The notes below the pieces were generated by a model, which ran no database searches, was not told the DNA's origin, and worked only from the letters and a program-made list of their open reading frames with translations. A stretch of 64,000 bases of DNA, taken from UBA11612 sp964475755. Its GTDB lineage: Bacteria > Pseudomonadota > Alphaproteobacteria > Rhodospirillales > Rhodospirillaceae. Where the stretch lies: assembly GCA_964475755.1 (NCBI GenBank), contig CAYYXR010000009.1, positions 10,778 through 74,777 of the forward strand. The letters are read 5' to 3'. The first letter of the stretch is position 1. The number at the start of each line of letters is the position of its first letter. Below, one piece after another: positions 8,312 through 16,471 of this stretch. The position numbers and the translations under genes are program-made.

Positions 8312-8719
8312 TTATTCGCCGCAAACAGCGGGGTCTTCCGAAACCTTTTGTATATAGGCAATAACGTCTGCGCGCTCCTGTTCGTCATATAGACCAACAA
8401 AGCCCATCATGGTGCCGCTGACGTAGGTGAACGGCGATTTCAGAAACTCATGGAGTTCTTCCTCTGTCCAGGTGATTTCCGACTCTTGCATGGCCGAGGA
8501 GTAATTGTAATCCGGCACACTGGCGGCCGCACGGCCCACAACACCGCAATGCTTCGGTCCGACCTTGTTTTCCTTGAAGTCGTGACAGCCGATGCATTGT
8601 GCATAGACTTCTTCGCCTTTTACCGGATCGCCTTCCACGGCGGCGGCAGGCCCTATCAGCGCAAACGGCGCGATAACGGTAGTGGCGGCAACAGACAGAA
8701 CAAAAGTACGAACAGACAT
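8312..8719 (-). CDS. Class I cytochrome c, periplasmic
   Basis: 135 residues from the ATG at 8719, which has GGAGAA about 8 nt upstream (the frame runs 14 codons further, without support). A signal peptide ends near GPAAAVEG. The single haem motif is CIGCH, followed by the KVGPKHCGVVGR segment typical of cytochrome c2/c-552, with an extra Cys where Leu is usual. A distal Met ligand is likely in GTMMGFVG. A second C-terminal Cys (PAVCGE) could form a disulfide with the first. It is a soluble electron carrier; the partner is unknown. Confidence 0.88.
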   Translation of the reverse strand: MSVRTFVLSVAATTVIAPFALIGPAAAVEGDPVKGEEVYAQCIGCHDFKENKVGPKHCGVVGRAAASVPDYNYSSAMQESEITWTEEELHEFLKSPFTYVSGTMMGFVGLYDEQERADVIAYIQKVSEDPAVCGE

Positions 8720-8902
8720 TGACGTTCTTCTCCAATAGTTTTCAAAACGCATTCCAAACAAACCCAGCGCTCTTTATGAACGCAGAAAACGGCGCTTTCT
8801 GGGCGTAAATTTTTAAGGCGTGGCCTGATATCCCGTTAAGTACCGGGCAGGCAAGCATAATCGGGGCGGGGCTGTCACAAATGCTTACAAAAAAGACGCC
8901 GC

Positions 8903-10261
8903 CTATGCCGAAGCAGCCAATACCTGATCCGCGGCCAATAGGCCAAAAGTGGCGGCGAAATTCAGGCCGCCCGCATAGCCCTCGCCGTAGATGTTGCCTG
9001 CATCTGCGCCCGCGGCCAATAGCCCGGGAATCGGACGCCCACTGGCGTCGAGCACTCGGGCTTTGTTGTCCACGCAGAGGCCGCCGTGGGTCGCTGTGAC
9101 GCCTGACTGCACTTCAACGGCGTAGAATGGCGGTGTGTCGTAAGTTTTCAAATCGCGGCGTCTTGGAGGGGTGAGATTCCGGCCATCGTTCGATGCGGCG
9201 GCATTGTACTGCGCAACTGTGCGCATAGCGGTGGTGGCATCGAATCCCCATTCCGACGTCTGTTGGAATAAATCCACCCAGTTTTCAGCAACGGCGACAC
9301 GCGCACCTTCGTCGATTGCGATTTGAATTTTATCGATGGGAGAAGACGTGCCCGCGAGAACAAGGCGCGATTCGCTTTGCCTAACGGCGTCATCCAAAAT
9401 AAGTAAGGCCTTTGCTTCCGGCTGCTCGAGAATGCGCTGCGCGTTTTGATGATCGCCAAGAGACTCATCGCAAAACCGATGACCTTGGGTGTTCAACAAG
9501 AGGCTTTTGATGCTCGCACCTTGGGTGTAGGCGCGAAATTCACGCGGTCCCCATGATTTTGCGGGCGACTGCATCACGTGTCCGTAAAACCCTTTCATGA
9601 AAGTCGATGTCGCAGCGCCTGCACCGATGCCCAATCGCAAGCCATCACCCGTGCTGCAGGGATTTGAGCGCGCCAAGGCTCGGTCTGCGTTTGGATGAAT
9701 GTACCGTTTAAGGAGTTCGGGATTGGCTGGAAACCCGCCCGTCGCAAGGATGGTCCAGGGGGCGCGAACCTCGCTTAATCCATCGCGATCTGAAACGAGC
9801 GCTCCGACAACCGCACCATTCTCGGTGTCCAGAGTCTTGGCGACGGCATCGCAAACGATCCAGCCGCCTGCATTTCGAACGGCTGAGCGGCACCAATCGA
9901 TGTAGGCGACCACGTCAAAGTCGTATCCCTTGCCGTAGTAGAGATGATAACTCAGTTCGGCAACTTGGATGCTGGTCGAGCGCAACCAGGTGGCCGCGGG
10001 CTCAAACATTTCAAATGCCGCACGCTGAAGACTTGGATCGCCGCCCGGCGCTTCCTCCGCGAACATTTCGAGAGATTTCGCCGTCCACAGCTTTCCGCCT
10101 GAGAGCACCGCCGAGCCACCGATGTCAGGGGCTTTTTCCACGACCAGTACAATCCGGCCGGCTTCGGCCAAGCGGGCAGCCACGGTCATACCAGCCATGC
10201 CGCCGCCGATGACGAGGGCATCCGTATTGAATGTCTCGGTTGGTTTATTTGAATGGGTCAT
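8903..10261 (-). CDS. FAD-dependent oxidoreductase (fumarate reductase/KstD superfamily)
   Basis: About 452 residues from the ATG at 10261 (an in-frame TTG at 10285 is less likely). The N-terminal dinucleotide fold reads ALVIGGGMAGMTVAARLAEAGRIV with E at the strand end (VVEKAPDIGG). The C-terminal FAD motif is AGADAGNIYGEGYAGGLNFA. The catalytic-domain pattern GVTATHGGLCVDNKARVLD is that of fumarate reductase or 3-ketosteroid dehydrogenase flavoproteins. The substrate is not predictable. It is divergent from the spermidine-synthase-like gene. It lies about 4 kb from the steroid locus, so a role there is possible but unproven. Confidence 0.85.
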   Translation of the reverse strand: MTHSNKPTETFNTDALVIGGGMAGMTVAARLAEAGRIVLVVEKAPDIGGSAVLSGGKLWTAKSLEMFAEEAPGGDPSLQRAAFEMFEPAATWLRSTSIQVAELSYHLYYGKGYDFDVVAYIDWCRSAVRNAGGWIVCDAVAKTLDTENGAVVGALVSDRDGLSEVRAPWTILATGGFPANPELLKRYIHPNADRALARSNPCSTGDGLRLGIGAGAATSTFMKGFYGHVMQSPAKSWGPREFRAYTQGASIKSLLLNTQGHRFCDESLGDHQNAQRILEQPEAKALLILDDAVRQSESRLVLAGTSSPIDKIQIAIDEGARVAVAENWVDLFQQTSEWGFDATTAMRTVAQYNAAASNDGRNLTPPRRRDLKTYDTPPFYAVEVQSGVTATHGGLCVDNKARVLDASGRPIPGLLAAGADAGNIYGEGYAGGLNFAATFGLLAADQVLAASA

Positions 10262-10402
10262 CGGTCTCGTCGCTGTCGCAACCAAAGGAGCTATTGAAAT
10301 CAGGCATTCAGAAACATTACGTGCTACTAGGGTGGTTACAAGTTTTCATTTCGTGGCGTATGCCACATCGTGCAGATACGTGCTGCCTAGAATCGTTTGG
10401 AT

Positions 10403-11143
10403 ATGAGTTCTCCTAATTTAATTAGTCATTCATCGCCTCACGGCGTGATACGCCTTAGATACCGGTCCCGCTCGAAAAGCTTTGTTTACGAGCAGCGCGG
10501 CGGCAATCAAAGCGCTGCCGATGCAAACGGAATTAGTGTGGACGGCTACGTCCATGCGCTCTTCGGCCTTGCTGCGCAATCCACGGGCAACAAGACGCTG
10601 ATGATCGGGTGTGGCGGTGGAACCCTTGCCAATATGCTGCACAAAGCTGGGCGGCGTGTGACCGTGGTCGATATCGACAAAGTGTCGTTCAAGCTGGCGC
10701 GCAGGTATTTCAAATTACCGCGCGCAGTCGAATGCCACGTTGATGATGGGGTTGCCTATTTGTGGAAAACGCGCAGGAAGTTTGACGTTATTGTTGTAGA
10801 CGTTTTCGTCGGCGAAACGATTCCCGCGCCATTTTTTGAGGCGGCATTCTTTGAAGCCGTGAGAAAGCGGCTGAACGCGACAGGGTTTATGCTGATGAAC
10901 GTGTGTTTGGCGAAAAGGGCGGACGATACAGCGGACCGTCTTGCCGTGGGCTTTAAAAAGGCTGGGCTATCCGTAAGGGTGTTGGATGCACCCGGTCCGG
11001 AGCGCAATGCTGTCGTTCTGGCGGGAAATGTGCGCAAGCTGCGTACCCCGCGCCTTGAAATGGCGCCTGCAACAGGCGTTGACGAAATTGTGGAAGAACT
11101 CTCGGAAATGCATTTTCGCCGCACCCGGCGCGTGAAGTCCTAA
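10403..11143 (+). CDS. Spermidine synthase-like methyltransferase-fold protein
   Basis: About 246 residues. The Rossmann-fold SAM-type motif is LMIGCGGGTLANMLH, followed by VTVVDIDKVSFKLARRYF, then HVDDGVAYLW and VIVVDVFVGETIPAPF, which matches the spermidine synthase family order (motif I, acidic loop, D-x-x-D region). Family members transfer an aminopropyl group or, in many bacterial paralogues, have unknown roles. No S-adenosylmethionine decarboxylase gene is nearby. The start ATG at 10403 has only a weak ribosome site; a TTG two codons upstream is also possible. Confidence 0.78.
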   Translation: MSSPNLISHSSPHGVIRLRYRSRSKSFVYEQRGGNQSAADANGISVDGYVHALFGLAAQSTGNKTLMIGCGGGTLANMLHKAGRRVTVVDIDKVSFKLARRYFKLPRAVECHVDDGVAYLWKTRRKFDVIVVDVFVGETIPAPFFEAAFFEAVRKRLNATGFMLMNVCLAKRADDTADRLAVGFKKAGLSVRVLDAPGPERNAVVLAGNVRKLRTPRLEMAPATGVDEIVEELSEMHFRRTRRVKS

Positions 11144-11167
11144 AAGCCCCATCTGGCTTGAGACTTT

Positions 11168-11965
11168 CTAATGATGATTTGCGTTGTGCTCATTTACCAG
11201 ATCACGCGTATGCTGGATGAGTTCGCGCCCGCCTGACTCACCGTGGCCTGGCACAACAATCTTTAACGCCAGGTAGCGTTCCATTGTATTCAATAGGCTG
11301 TCGTCCCAATGCAAGGGAAGCGCATCTTCGGTGTTGCCCAGATCCGCTGCGTTTGAGGCGCGGATAAAACACCCGCCGAACAGAACTTTTTCTCCGCGGT
11401 CATAGACAACAACATTGTCCGCCGTGTGGCCCGGTCCCGGAAAAAAGGCCTCGACGACCCGCCCGCCTAGATCGAACGAAAATGAGTCCTGCGGAAGAGC
11501 AAATGCGATACTTCCCAGATTATTTTGAGCCGCGCGTTCTACGGTTCCCGGAAAGGCGAAAGACGGAATACCTTTCGAGGTTGTTACGCTGATGCCGCCC
11601 ATGCGGTCGACATGTGCGTGCGTGATCAAGAAATTCATAATTTTTGGACCGGCCAGCGGATTTTCCGGTGCGCGCAATGGCTTCAATTTCTCTATCAATT
11701 CCTCGGTGTCTTCCTTGGTCCAGGCCGTATCCACCAGAAGTACGCGGTCCGCGCCGACAAAGACCATACCATTGGATGGAATGCATGTTTCATCGGTCAG
11801 GGTGTTCCAACTCGTGTGTACCCAGGCACCCGGTGCGACTTCCGTAAGCGTCAGGTCCGGGCATCCGGTTGCTTCGGACGCGCCGAAAGCGTCCGGCAGC
11901 GCGAGAGTAAAAATAAAGAACGCGATAGCTCCGAAAAACGAGCGACGAGCTAAAACATTCGGCAT
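11168..11965 (-). CDS. Putative subclass B1 metallo-beta-lactamase
   Basis: 265 residues from the ATG at 11965 (GGAG 10 nt upstream), with an N-terminal export signal. All six zinc ligands of subclass B1 enzymes are visible: His116, His118 and Asp120 in THAHVDRMGG, His180 in PGPGHTADN, Cys199 in FGGCFIRAS and His241 in VPGHGE. Other B1 hallmarks are VLLVDTAWT and the ADLGNTEDA segment containing the conserved Asn. The active-site Lys three residues after Cys is Arg here. Glyoxalase II and other MBL-fold hydrolases have HXHXDH and lack this Cys. It should act in the periplasm on beta-lactams, but activity is untested. It is divergent from the VOC lipoprotein. Confidence 0.85.
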   Translation of the reverse strand: MPNVLARRSFFGAIAFFIFTLALPDAFGASEATGCPDLTLTEVAPGAWVHTSWNTLTDETCIPSNGMVFVGADRVLLVDTAWTKEDTEELIEKLKPLRAPENPLAGPKIMNFLITHAHVDRMGGISVTTSKGIPSFAFPGTVERAAQNNLGSIAFALPQDSFSFDLGGRVVEAFFPGPGHTADNVVVYDRGEKVLFGGCFIRASNAADLGNTEDALPLHWDDSLLNTMERYLALKIVVPGHGESGGRELIQHTRDLVNEHNANHH

Positions 11966-12079
11966 ATGAATCGATCTCCTGACTCGAAAAGAATGAGTGC
12001 GCATATCTATATCTTATTCTTTCTTGGTCTGAAACGTGCGAAAGTACGTGCCTTAATACGTTGCCGGGGGGACAACGCA

Positions 12080-12625
12080 ATGAGATTTTCCAATCATAAG
12101 ATTTTGATTGCCGGAGCCGCTTTGCTCCTGTGTGCGTGCAATAGTGAAAACACTGGTTCGCAAGCATCCAATGATGGATCAGTGGGCGCCCGGGAGATGC
12201 CGTCCCCGGCCATAATTTTTCCCGCGCTCAACGTCATCGATTTAGAAGCGACGGAAGCGTTCTACACGGACATGCTGGGGATGAAGTCGGTTTTGCGCCT
12301 CGGCGGTGAGGGGGATACGACCCAGGAGGTCACGCTCAATTTCAGCGGTGACCTTTACGCGCCGGAATCTTCATTGGTTCTGAACTACAATTCCGAACGG
12401 ACGGAACCGTATACGTTTGATGCTTTCAGCCGCATCGCGTTCAGGGTGGATGATGTGGACATGCTCGTCGAAAAAATGCGGGCCGCAGGTTACAAGGTGC
12501 TTTCTGAGCCGCGCATGATCGAAGGCACGGGCATCAAGCTGGCTTTTGTCGAAGATCCGAACGGGGCGCGCGTTGAACTTATTCAGGGCATGGCGTCCGC
12601 TGACGAACTCGAAGGGTCGCCCTAA
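12080..12625 (+). CDS. VOC-family (glyoxalase-fold) lipoprotein
   Basis: 181 residues from the ATG at 12080, preceded by a GGGGGGA ribosome site; the frame is open upstream without support. The N-terminus is a lipoprotein signal with lipobox LLLCAC. A single VOC domain follows (residues ~45-175): FPALNVIDLEATEAFYTDMLGM, RIAFRVDDVDMLVEKMRAAG and FVEDPNGARVELIQ, the usual beta-alpha-beta-beta-beta order with a terminal Glu ligand. Functions in this fold range from glyoxalase to resistance proteins and dioxygenases. Anchoring to a membrane is unusual for it. It is divergent from the beta-lactamase-like gene and convergent with msrA. Confidence 0.8.
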   Translation: MRFSNHKILIAGAALLLCACNSENTGSQASNDGSVGAREMPSPAIIFPALNVIDLEATEAFYTDMLGMKSVLRLGGEGDTTQEVTLNFSGDLYAPESSLVLNYNSERTEPYTFDAFSRIAFRVDDVDMLVEKMRAAGYKVLSEPRMIEGTGIKLAFVEDPNGARVELIQGMASADELEGSP

Positions 12626-12629
12626 AAGC

Positions 12630-13262
12630 TTAGTCGAAGAGCGGAATTTGCTCGCCGGCCTTGTCGGCCCAAACTTGTTCTAACCGCGCATCGCGCCCGC
12701 AATTCCAGCGGTAGAATTTATAGCGCACGGGATTTTTCATGTAATAGTCCTGGTGATAATCCTCGGCGTCGTAGAATCGGTCCAATTCGACTATTCGTGT
12801 GGCGATGTTTGCGCCAAGGGTCTCGCCAACAAGAGACTTTGACCGCCGTGCCGCCTGTTCCTGTTCCGCGCTGGAGTAAAAGATCGCAGTCTTATACGAC
12901 TCGCCCCGGTCGCAAAACTGGCCACCGTCGTCGAGCGGATCTACGTTCGCCCAATAGGTTTCCAGCAGCGTTTCGTAAGAAACCTTCTTGGGATCATAGG
13001 TCACCTGAATGACTTCCAGGTGACCGGTTCCGCCCGCTGAGACCTGCTTATAGGTCGGATTCTCCAGGTTTCCGCCGGCATATCCCGATACTGTTGAGTG
13101 CACACCGTCCAACTTGTCGAATGGGGGTTCCATACACCAGAAGCAGCCTCCTGCAAAAACAGCCGTCGCCCGCTCCTCGTCTTGTGCGGCGGCGGACAAA
13201 ACACAGAGCCCAGCCACCGCGGCTGCAATCAGGTGCGCGAGAGTTTTGGGTTTTTGAAGCAT
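12630..13262 (-). CDS. msrA: Peptide methionine sulfoxide reductase MsrA, exported
   Basis: About 210 residues. The catalytic motif is GGCFWCMEPPFDKLDGV, followed by the family blocks GYAGG, GHLEVIQVTYDP and YYMKNP. MsrA reduces methionine-S-sulfoxide in proteins. The start at 13262 gives an N-terminal hydrophobic signal (LAHLIAAAVAGLCVLSAAAQ), so the enzyme is likely periplasmic rather than cytoplasmic. Together with the MsrQ-like protein at 7668 it suggests envelope methionine repair. A C-terminal Cys (RWNCGRDARLE) may serve as the resolving residue. Confidence 0.93.
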   Translation of the reverse strand: MLQKPKTLAHLIAAAVAGLCVLSAAAQDEERATAVFAGGCFWCMEPPFDKLDGVHSTVSGYAGGNLENPTYKQVSAGGTGHLEVIQVTYDPKKVSYETLLETYWANVDPLDDGGQFCDRGESYKTAIFYSSAEQEQAARRSKSLVGETLGANIATRIVELDRFYDAEDYHQDYYMKNPVRYKFYRWNCGRDARLEQVWADKAGEQIPLFD

Positions 13263-13441
13263 GATGTCCTCCAAAAATTCGGAAGATACTTACCTGAGCG
13301 TGAACATTGGCGTTGATGCCGTCAACTGAAGAACAGGTAACAATACTGGCCGAAACGGTTCCAGGGCGGCTAAGGTCGTCAGAAGGCTTGGGTTTTTCGC
13401 GTTCTTAGTATACGTCTTTAACGGGGAACCGACGAGGGGAC

Positions 13442-13924
13442 ATGGCAACTGATTCCACGATGCTCGATCCATCCAAATACGATGAGATCGACCGGCAAAT
13501 TCTCAGCATCCTCAAAGAGGACGGGCGCGCAACCAACCAGGATATTGCGCGTGAACTCAAGATTGCGGCCGCGACCGTAAGTGCGCGCATTCGGCGTATG
13601 GAAGATGCGAAGGCTATGCGCGTGGTCGCTGCCGTGGATTTTTCTGCGTACGGCTTCAATATTATGCTTGCTATCGGAGTTGAGGTTCAAAAGCGCCCCG
13701 CAGAAATGGTCGCGCGCGACCTTGCAAAGTTGCCGCAGGTGTTCGCCGCGCACTTGGTGACGGGAGCGAAAGATATCGAGATGCTGGTCGTGCTTTCGGA
13801 CTTGTCGGAATTGCCGGAATTTCTCATGAACGATGTGGCGCAGATCGAGGGGATAAGGAGTCTTTCTCCGGCGATCGCGGTAGAAGTCACTAAATACGAT
13901 TTTGACGTATCGATGCTCAAATGA
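13442..13924 (+). CDS. Lrp/AsnC-family transcriptional regulator
   Basis: 160 residues: an N-terminal AsnC helix-turn-helix (EIDRQILSILKEDGRATNQD and the recognition helix AATVSARIRRMED), then a RAM/AsnC ligand domain (VVAAVDFSAYGFNIMLAIGVEV ... HLVTGAKDIEMLVVLSDL). Lrp proteins assemble as dimers to octamers and respond to small molecules. The ATG at 13442 follows GAGGGG. Its stop overlaps the start of the next Lrp gene by 4 bp, so the two products are made together. The pair lies directly beside the steroid locus and is the only regulator candidate in the window. Confidence 0.9.
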   Translation: MATDSTMLDPSKYDEIDRQILSILKEDGRATNQDIARELKIAAATVSARIRRMEDAKAMRVVAAVDFSAYGFNIMLAIGVEVQKRPAEMVARDLAKLPQVFAAHLVTGAKDIEMLVVLSDLSELPEFLMNDVAQIEGIRSLSPAIAVEVTKYDFDVSMLK

Positions 13925-14427
13925 CCCGATATCAGCTTGACGATCTAGATCACAAGATAATTGAAGTTCTTGGAAAGGACGCGCGGGTGAGTAACCGCAA
14001 GATTGCGGTGAGCCTCGGCGTGACCGAGGGAACGATCCGCGGGCGCATTAAGCGCCTGCAGGAAGAGAACTACATTCGATTTACCGCAATTACCAATCAA
14101 GAGCATCTCGGCAGCCCTCGCCTGGTCTTGATCGGTGTTGTAGCGGTTCAAAAGTCTGTGCGTGAACTTGCGGACCAAATCGCTGATATGCCGGGTATTC
14201 GCGCGGTTTTGACGACGCTGGGTCGGTTTGAGATTCTGGCCGTGGGCTTGTTTGATGAGCTAGAAGTGGTGTTGGACGTTGCCAACAACTCAATCTTACC
14301 GCTTCCCGGTGTGCGACACGTTGAAACGTCAGTCGTCGTCAAGACGCTCAAATACAATTCGCGGTTCGCTAAAATTGTACCTAACGACGCGGTGAAAAAG
14401 AGCCGCAGCCGAAAACCCGCCAAATAA
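13921..14427 (+). CDS. Lrp/AsnC-family transcriptional regulator, second of a pair
   Basis: 168 residues with the same architecture as its upstream neighbour: helix-turn-helix DHKIIEVLGKDARVSNRKIA and GTIRGRIKRLQEENYIRF, then a RAM domain (LVLIGVVAVQKSVRELADQI ... LTTLGRFEILAVGLFDEL). It starts at the ATGA overlap at 13921, so translation is coupled. The sequence is clearly different from the first regulator, which favours a heteromeric pair over a recent duplication. The C-terminus is basic (KKSRSRKPAK). It ends 5 bp before the convergent hsaA-like gene. Confidence 0.9.
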   Translation: MTRYQLDDLDHKIIEVLGKDARVSNRKIAVSLGVTEGTIRGRIKRLQEENYIRFTAITNQEHLGSPRLVLIGVVAVQKSVRELADQIADMPGIRAVLTTLGRFEILAVGLFDELEVVLDVANNSILPLPGVRHVETSVVVKTLKYNSRFAKIVPNDAVKKSRSRKPAK

Positions 14428-14432
14428 TCCGC

Positions 14433-15644
14433 CTAGATAAAGAACTCTTTGACGTCTTCACCCATGTTCTTGGCGCCGATGGACACACCCAGCAGAGTAG
14501 GTGTGTTGGCGACATGGGCCCGCGCCGTTTTCAGATCCATCCAAGGCCGCACGATGGGGCTATCCAGATAGATCGATTTGCCGCCCAAGTGTATGAGCAA
14601 CTTGTCTACCAATTCCGCGCAACGCCATGCGACCCGTGAAGACTGGAACCTGTACATCATGCGGTCGTCGAGGCTGATCTCGCGGCCCTCGCGCACCGCG
14701 CCCATCATTTTCTCGAAGTTGTGTTCGATGGTGTTGCGCATATCTTCAATTTCGGCCATGGCGATTGCCGCATCGTTCTGAGCGAAGGGATCGCTTTTGG
14801 AGGCTTTGCCGGTATTGGTCGATACGCGCTTGGCCGCGATTTCCAAAAATACCTTTAATGCGCCGCGGGTTGCGCCTATGCACGCCGTGGAAACGGCACG
14901 CACGAATATCTGCGCCCACGGCAATTGGAAAATGTCGGCTGTGTTTTCAGCCTGACCAGGGTTCTTGCACATGAAGCCGTCAAATGCGCAATGTGTGCGA
15001 TGTTCGGGAACGAACGCATTTTCCACCAAAATGTCCTGGCTGCCCGTACCTCTGAGGCCAATGGTGTGCCATTTGTCGATGATCTTGTAGTCGCTGCGCG
15101 GCAACAGGAACGTGCGCATATCCGGCGGGTCGCCGTCCTTCGCCGGCGGGATCATCGCGCCGAGAAAAATCCACTCGCAATGATCGCAGCCGCTGGAAAA
15201 GCCCCACTGGCCGCTTAATTTGTAGCCACCTTCAACGCGTTCAACTTTGCCCACGGGCTGATAGGACGACGAGATCAGGACCGAGGAGTCCTCGGACCAG
15301 ACATCTTCCTGCGCCTTGGAATGAAATAGTCCAAGCTGATAGGGGTGGACGCCGACAACGCCAAGAACCCAAGCGCTCGACATGCAACCTTCGGCAATGG
15401 CGATTTGGACGTCGTAAAAGACGCGCGGGTCCATCTCGAAGCCGCCCCAGCGCTTGGGCTTCAAGATGTCGAAGAAGCCGGCTTCTTTGAAATCGCGAAT
15501 GGTGTCTTCGGGAATTTTGCGGTCCGCTTCGGCCTTCGCTGACCGTTCCTTTAGAATCGGGATCATGGCACGCGCGCGTTCCACCAGTTCGTCCTCTGTA
15601 GGGATGGCGTTGGTATTATCCTGCTTGATTGCCGTGACCGCCAT
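14433..15644 (-). CDS. hsaA: Flavin-dependent 3-HSA hydroxylase, oxygenase subunit (HsaA/TesA2-like)
   Basis: 403 residues of the acyl-CoA dehydrogenase fold, group D two-component monooxygenase type. Characteristic stretches are RWGGFEMDPRVFYDVQIAIA, SSAWVLGVVGVHPYQL, KLSGQWGFSSGCDHCEWIFLG, GLRGTGSQDI and the C-terminal HLGGKSIYLDSPI...DLKTARAH. HsaA hydroxylates 3-HSA, the aromatised A ring of the opened steroid, to a catechol using reduced flavin from HsaB. No hsaB flavin reductase is in the window. Assignment rests on family resemblance plus the HsaD-G/KstD/KshA context. The ATG at 15644 has a strong GGGAGG site. Confidence 0.85.
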   Translation of the reverse strand: MAVTAIKQDNTNAIPTEDELVERARAMIPILKERSAKAEADRKIPEDTIRDFKEAGFFDILKPKRWGGFEMDPRVFYDVQIAIAEGCMSSAWVLGVVGVHPYQLGLFHSKAQEDVWSEDSSVLISSSYQPVGKVERVEGGYKLSGQWGFSSGCDHCEWIFLGAMIPPAKDGDPPDMRTFLLPRSDYKIIDKWHTIGLRGTGSQDILVENAFVPEHRTHCAFDGFMCKNPGQAENTADIFQLPWAQIFVRAVSTACIGATRGALKVFLEIAAKRVSTNTGKASKSDPFAQNDAAIAMAEIEDMRNTIEHNFEKMMGAVREGREISLDDRMMYRFQSSRVAWRCAELVDKLLIHLGGKSIYLDSPIVRPWMDLKTARAHVANTPTLLGVSIGAKNMGEDVKEFFI

Positions 15645-16012
15645 TTGCCGTCCTCCCAATTCCTTTTTAAGGTCTGCTCAGTAGGACCGGCACAACAGCC
15701 CACGTTGAGACAATTCGTAATAATAAGACCAAAAATATACGCATATCCAATTAAGCGCAACTGAATCATACCCCAATGCGCGCGCCTTTGTCCCCCCCCA
15801 TCCGTTTTGCTGGGTCGCGCGCCATTTTTGTGTGTTTTCAACAACCAATGACCCGGGATGGGGATCGGAATTAAAGGATTGAGCCAGATAGCGCATATTC
15901 GATTTGCGTAAATTGTTGTCCCATAAAATACGTATCCTATTGACATGTGCTGGCAATAAAATCAGGAATCGGATGAACAGGAAGGCCGCAGATCAGGGGA
16001 GGGACCTTGGTC
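15645..16012. promoter_or_regulatory. Divergent intergenic region between hsaA and the SnoaL-like gene
   Basis: This 368-bp stretch has no plausible gene. It is AT-rich at both ends around a C-rich middle. Features seen are AATTCGTAATAA at 15712-15723, ATACCCCAATG at 15768-15778, a repeated GCGCGCC followed by a T-rich run (near 15781 and 15818), a TTGACA at 15940-15945 facing the SnoaL-like gene (no good -10 at normal spacing), and a GGGGAGGGA ribosome site for that gene. It likely holds two divergent promoters and an operator. Similar AATTCGTWA and ACCCC elements recur before kshA and at 40.4 kb. Confidence 0.5.
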
Positions 16013-16462
16013 ATGATGGAACTACAAGAGATTTCGGACCGGCTGGAAATCCAGCAGCTTATGGTGGATTACGCCAATGCCATCGACCGACGCGACTACG
16101 ACGCGCTGGATAAAATTTTCACGCCGGATGCCTATATCGACTATCGCAAAATGGGCGGCGTGGACGGCAAATACCCGGAAATCAAAAAATGGCTCAAGGA
16201 TGCTCTCGCGCCATTTCCCGCGTACTATCACATGGTCGGCAATATCGACATCAAGATCGATGGTGATAACGCCACGACCCGAACCGCGTGCTTCAATCCA
16301 ATGGAAGTCAACCTTGGCGAAGGCAAGAGCCAGGTCATGTTTTTGGGCTTATGGTACGTCGATAAACTGATTCGCACGCCGGACGGTTGGCGCATGCGCG
16401 AACGTGTGGAAGAGGCATGTTATAATCACAACGCTCCCAATACGGTGCGGGTGACCGAATAA
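16013..16462 (+). CDS. SnoaL-like (NTF2-fold) protein
   Basis: 149 residues from the ATG at 16013, with GGGGAGGGA upstream. It has the SnoaL_4-type opening EISDRLEIQQLMVDYANAID and RRDYDALDKIFTPDAYIDY, then a curved beta sheet (YYHMVGNIDIKIDGDNATTR, GLWYVDKLIRTPDGWRMRER). The fold includes ketosteroid isomerases, dehydratases and hydrolases. Acidic residues at the Asp38-like position are present, but the full ketosteroid isomerase triad cannot be confirmed by eye. It is convergent with the DUF1214 gene and the first of four cytoplasmic SnoaL-like proteins in the steroid locus. Confidence 0.82.
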   Translation: MMELQEISDRLEIQQLMVDYANAIDRRDYDALDKIFTPDAYIDYRKMGGVDGKYPEIKKWLKDALAPFPAYYHMVGNIDIKIDGDNATTRTACFNPMEVNLGEGKSQVMFLGLWYVDKLIRTPDGWRMRERVEEACYNHNAPNTVRVTE

Positions 16463-16471
16463 TAGCCAGCG

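Noticed and set aside
11168..11965. Glyoxalase II or quorum-quenching lactonase
   Set aside because: Those have HXHXDH. Here HXHXDR plus the Cys ligand and GGC/DLGN segments fit subclass B1 beta-lactamases instead.
12080..12625. VOC protein as the missing HsaC extradiol dioxygenase
   Set aside because: It has one VOC domain of 181 residues and a lipoprotein signal. HsaC is a cytoplasmic protein of about 300 residues with paired VOC modules.
15940..15962. Sigma-70 promoter with TTGACA at 15940
   Set aside because: The only AT-rich -10-like hexamer (TAAAAT at 15957) is 11 bp away, too short, so it is not called as a promoter.
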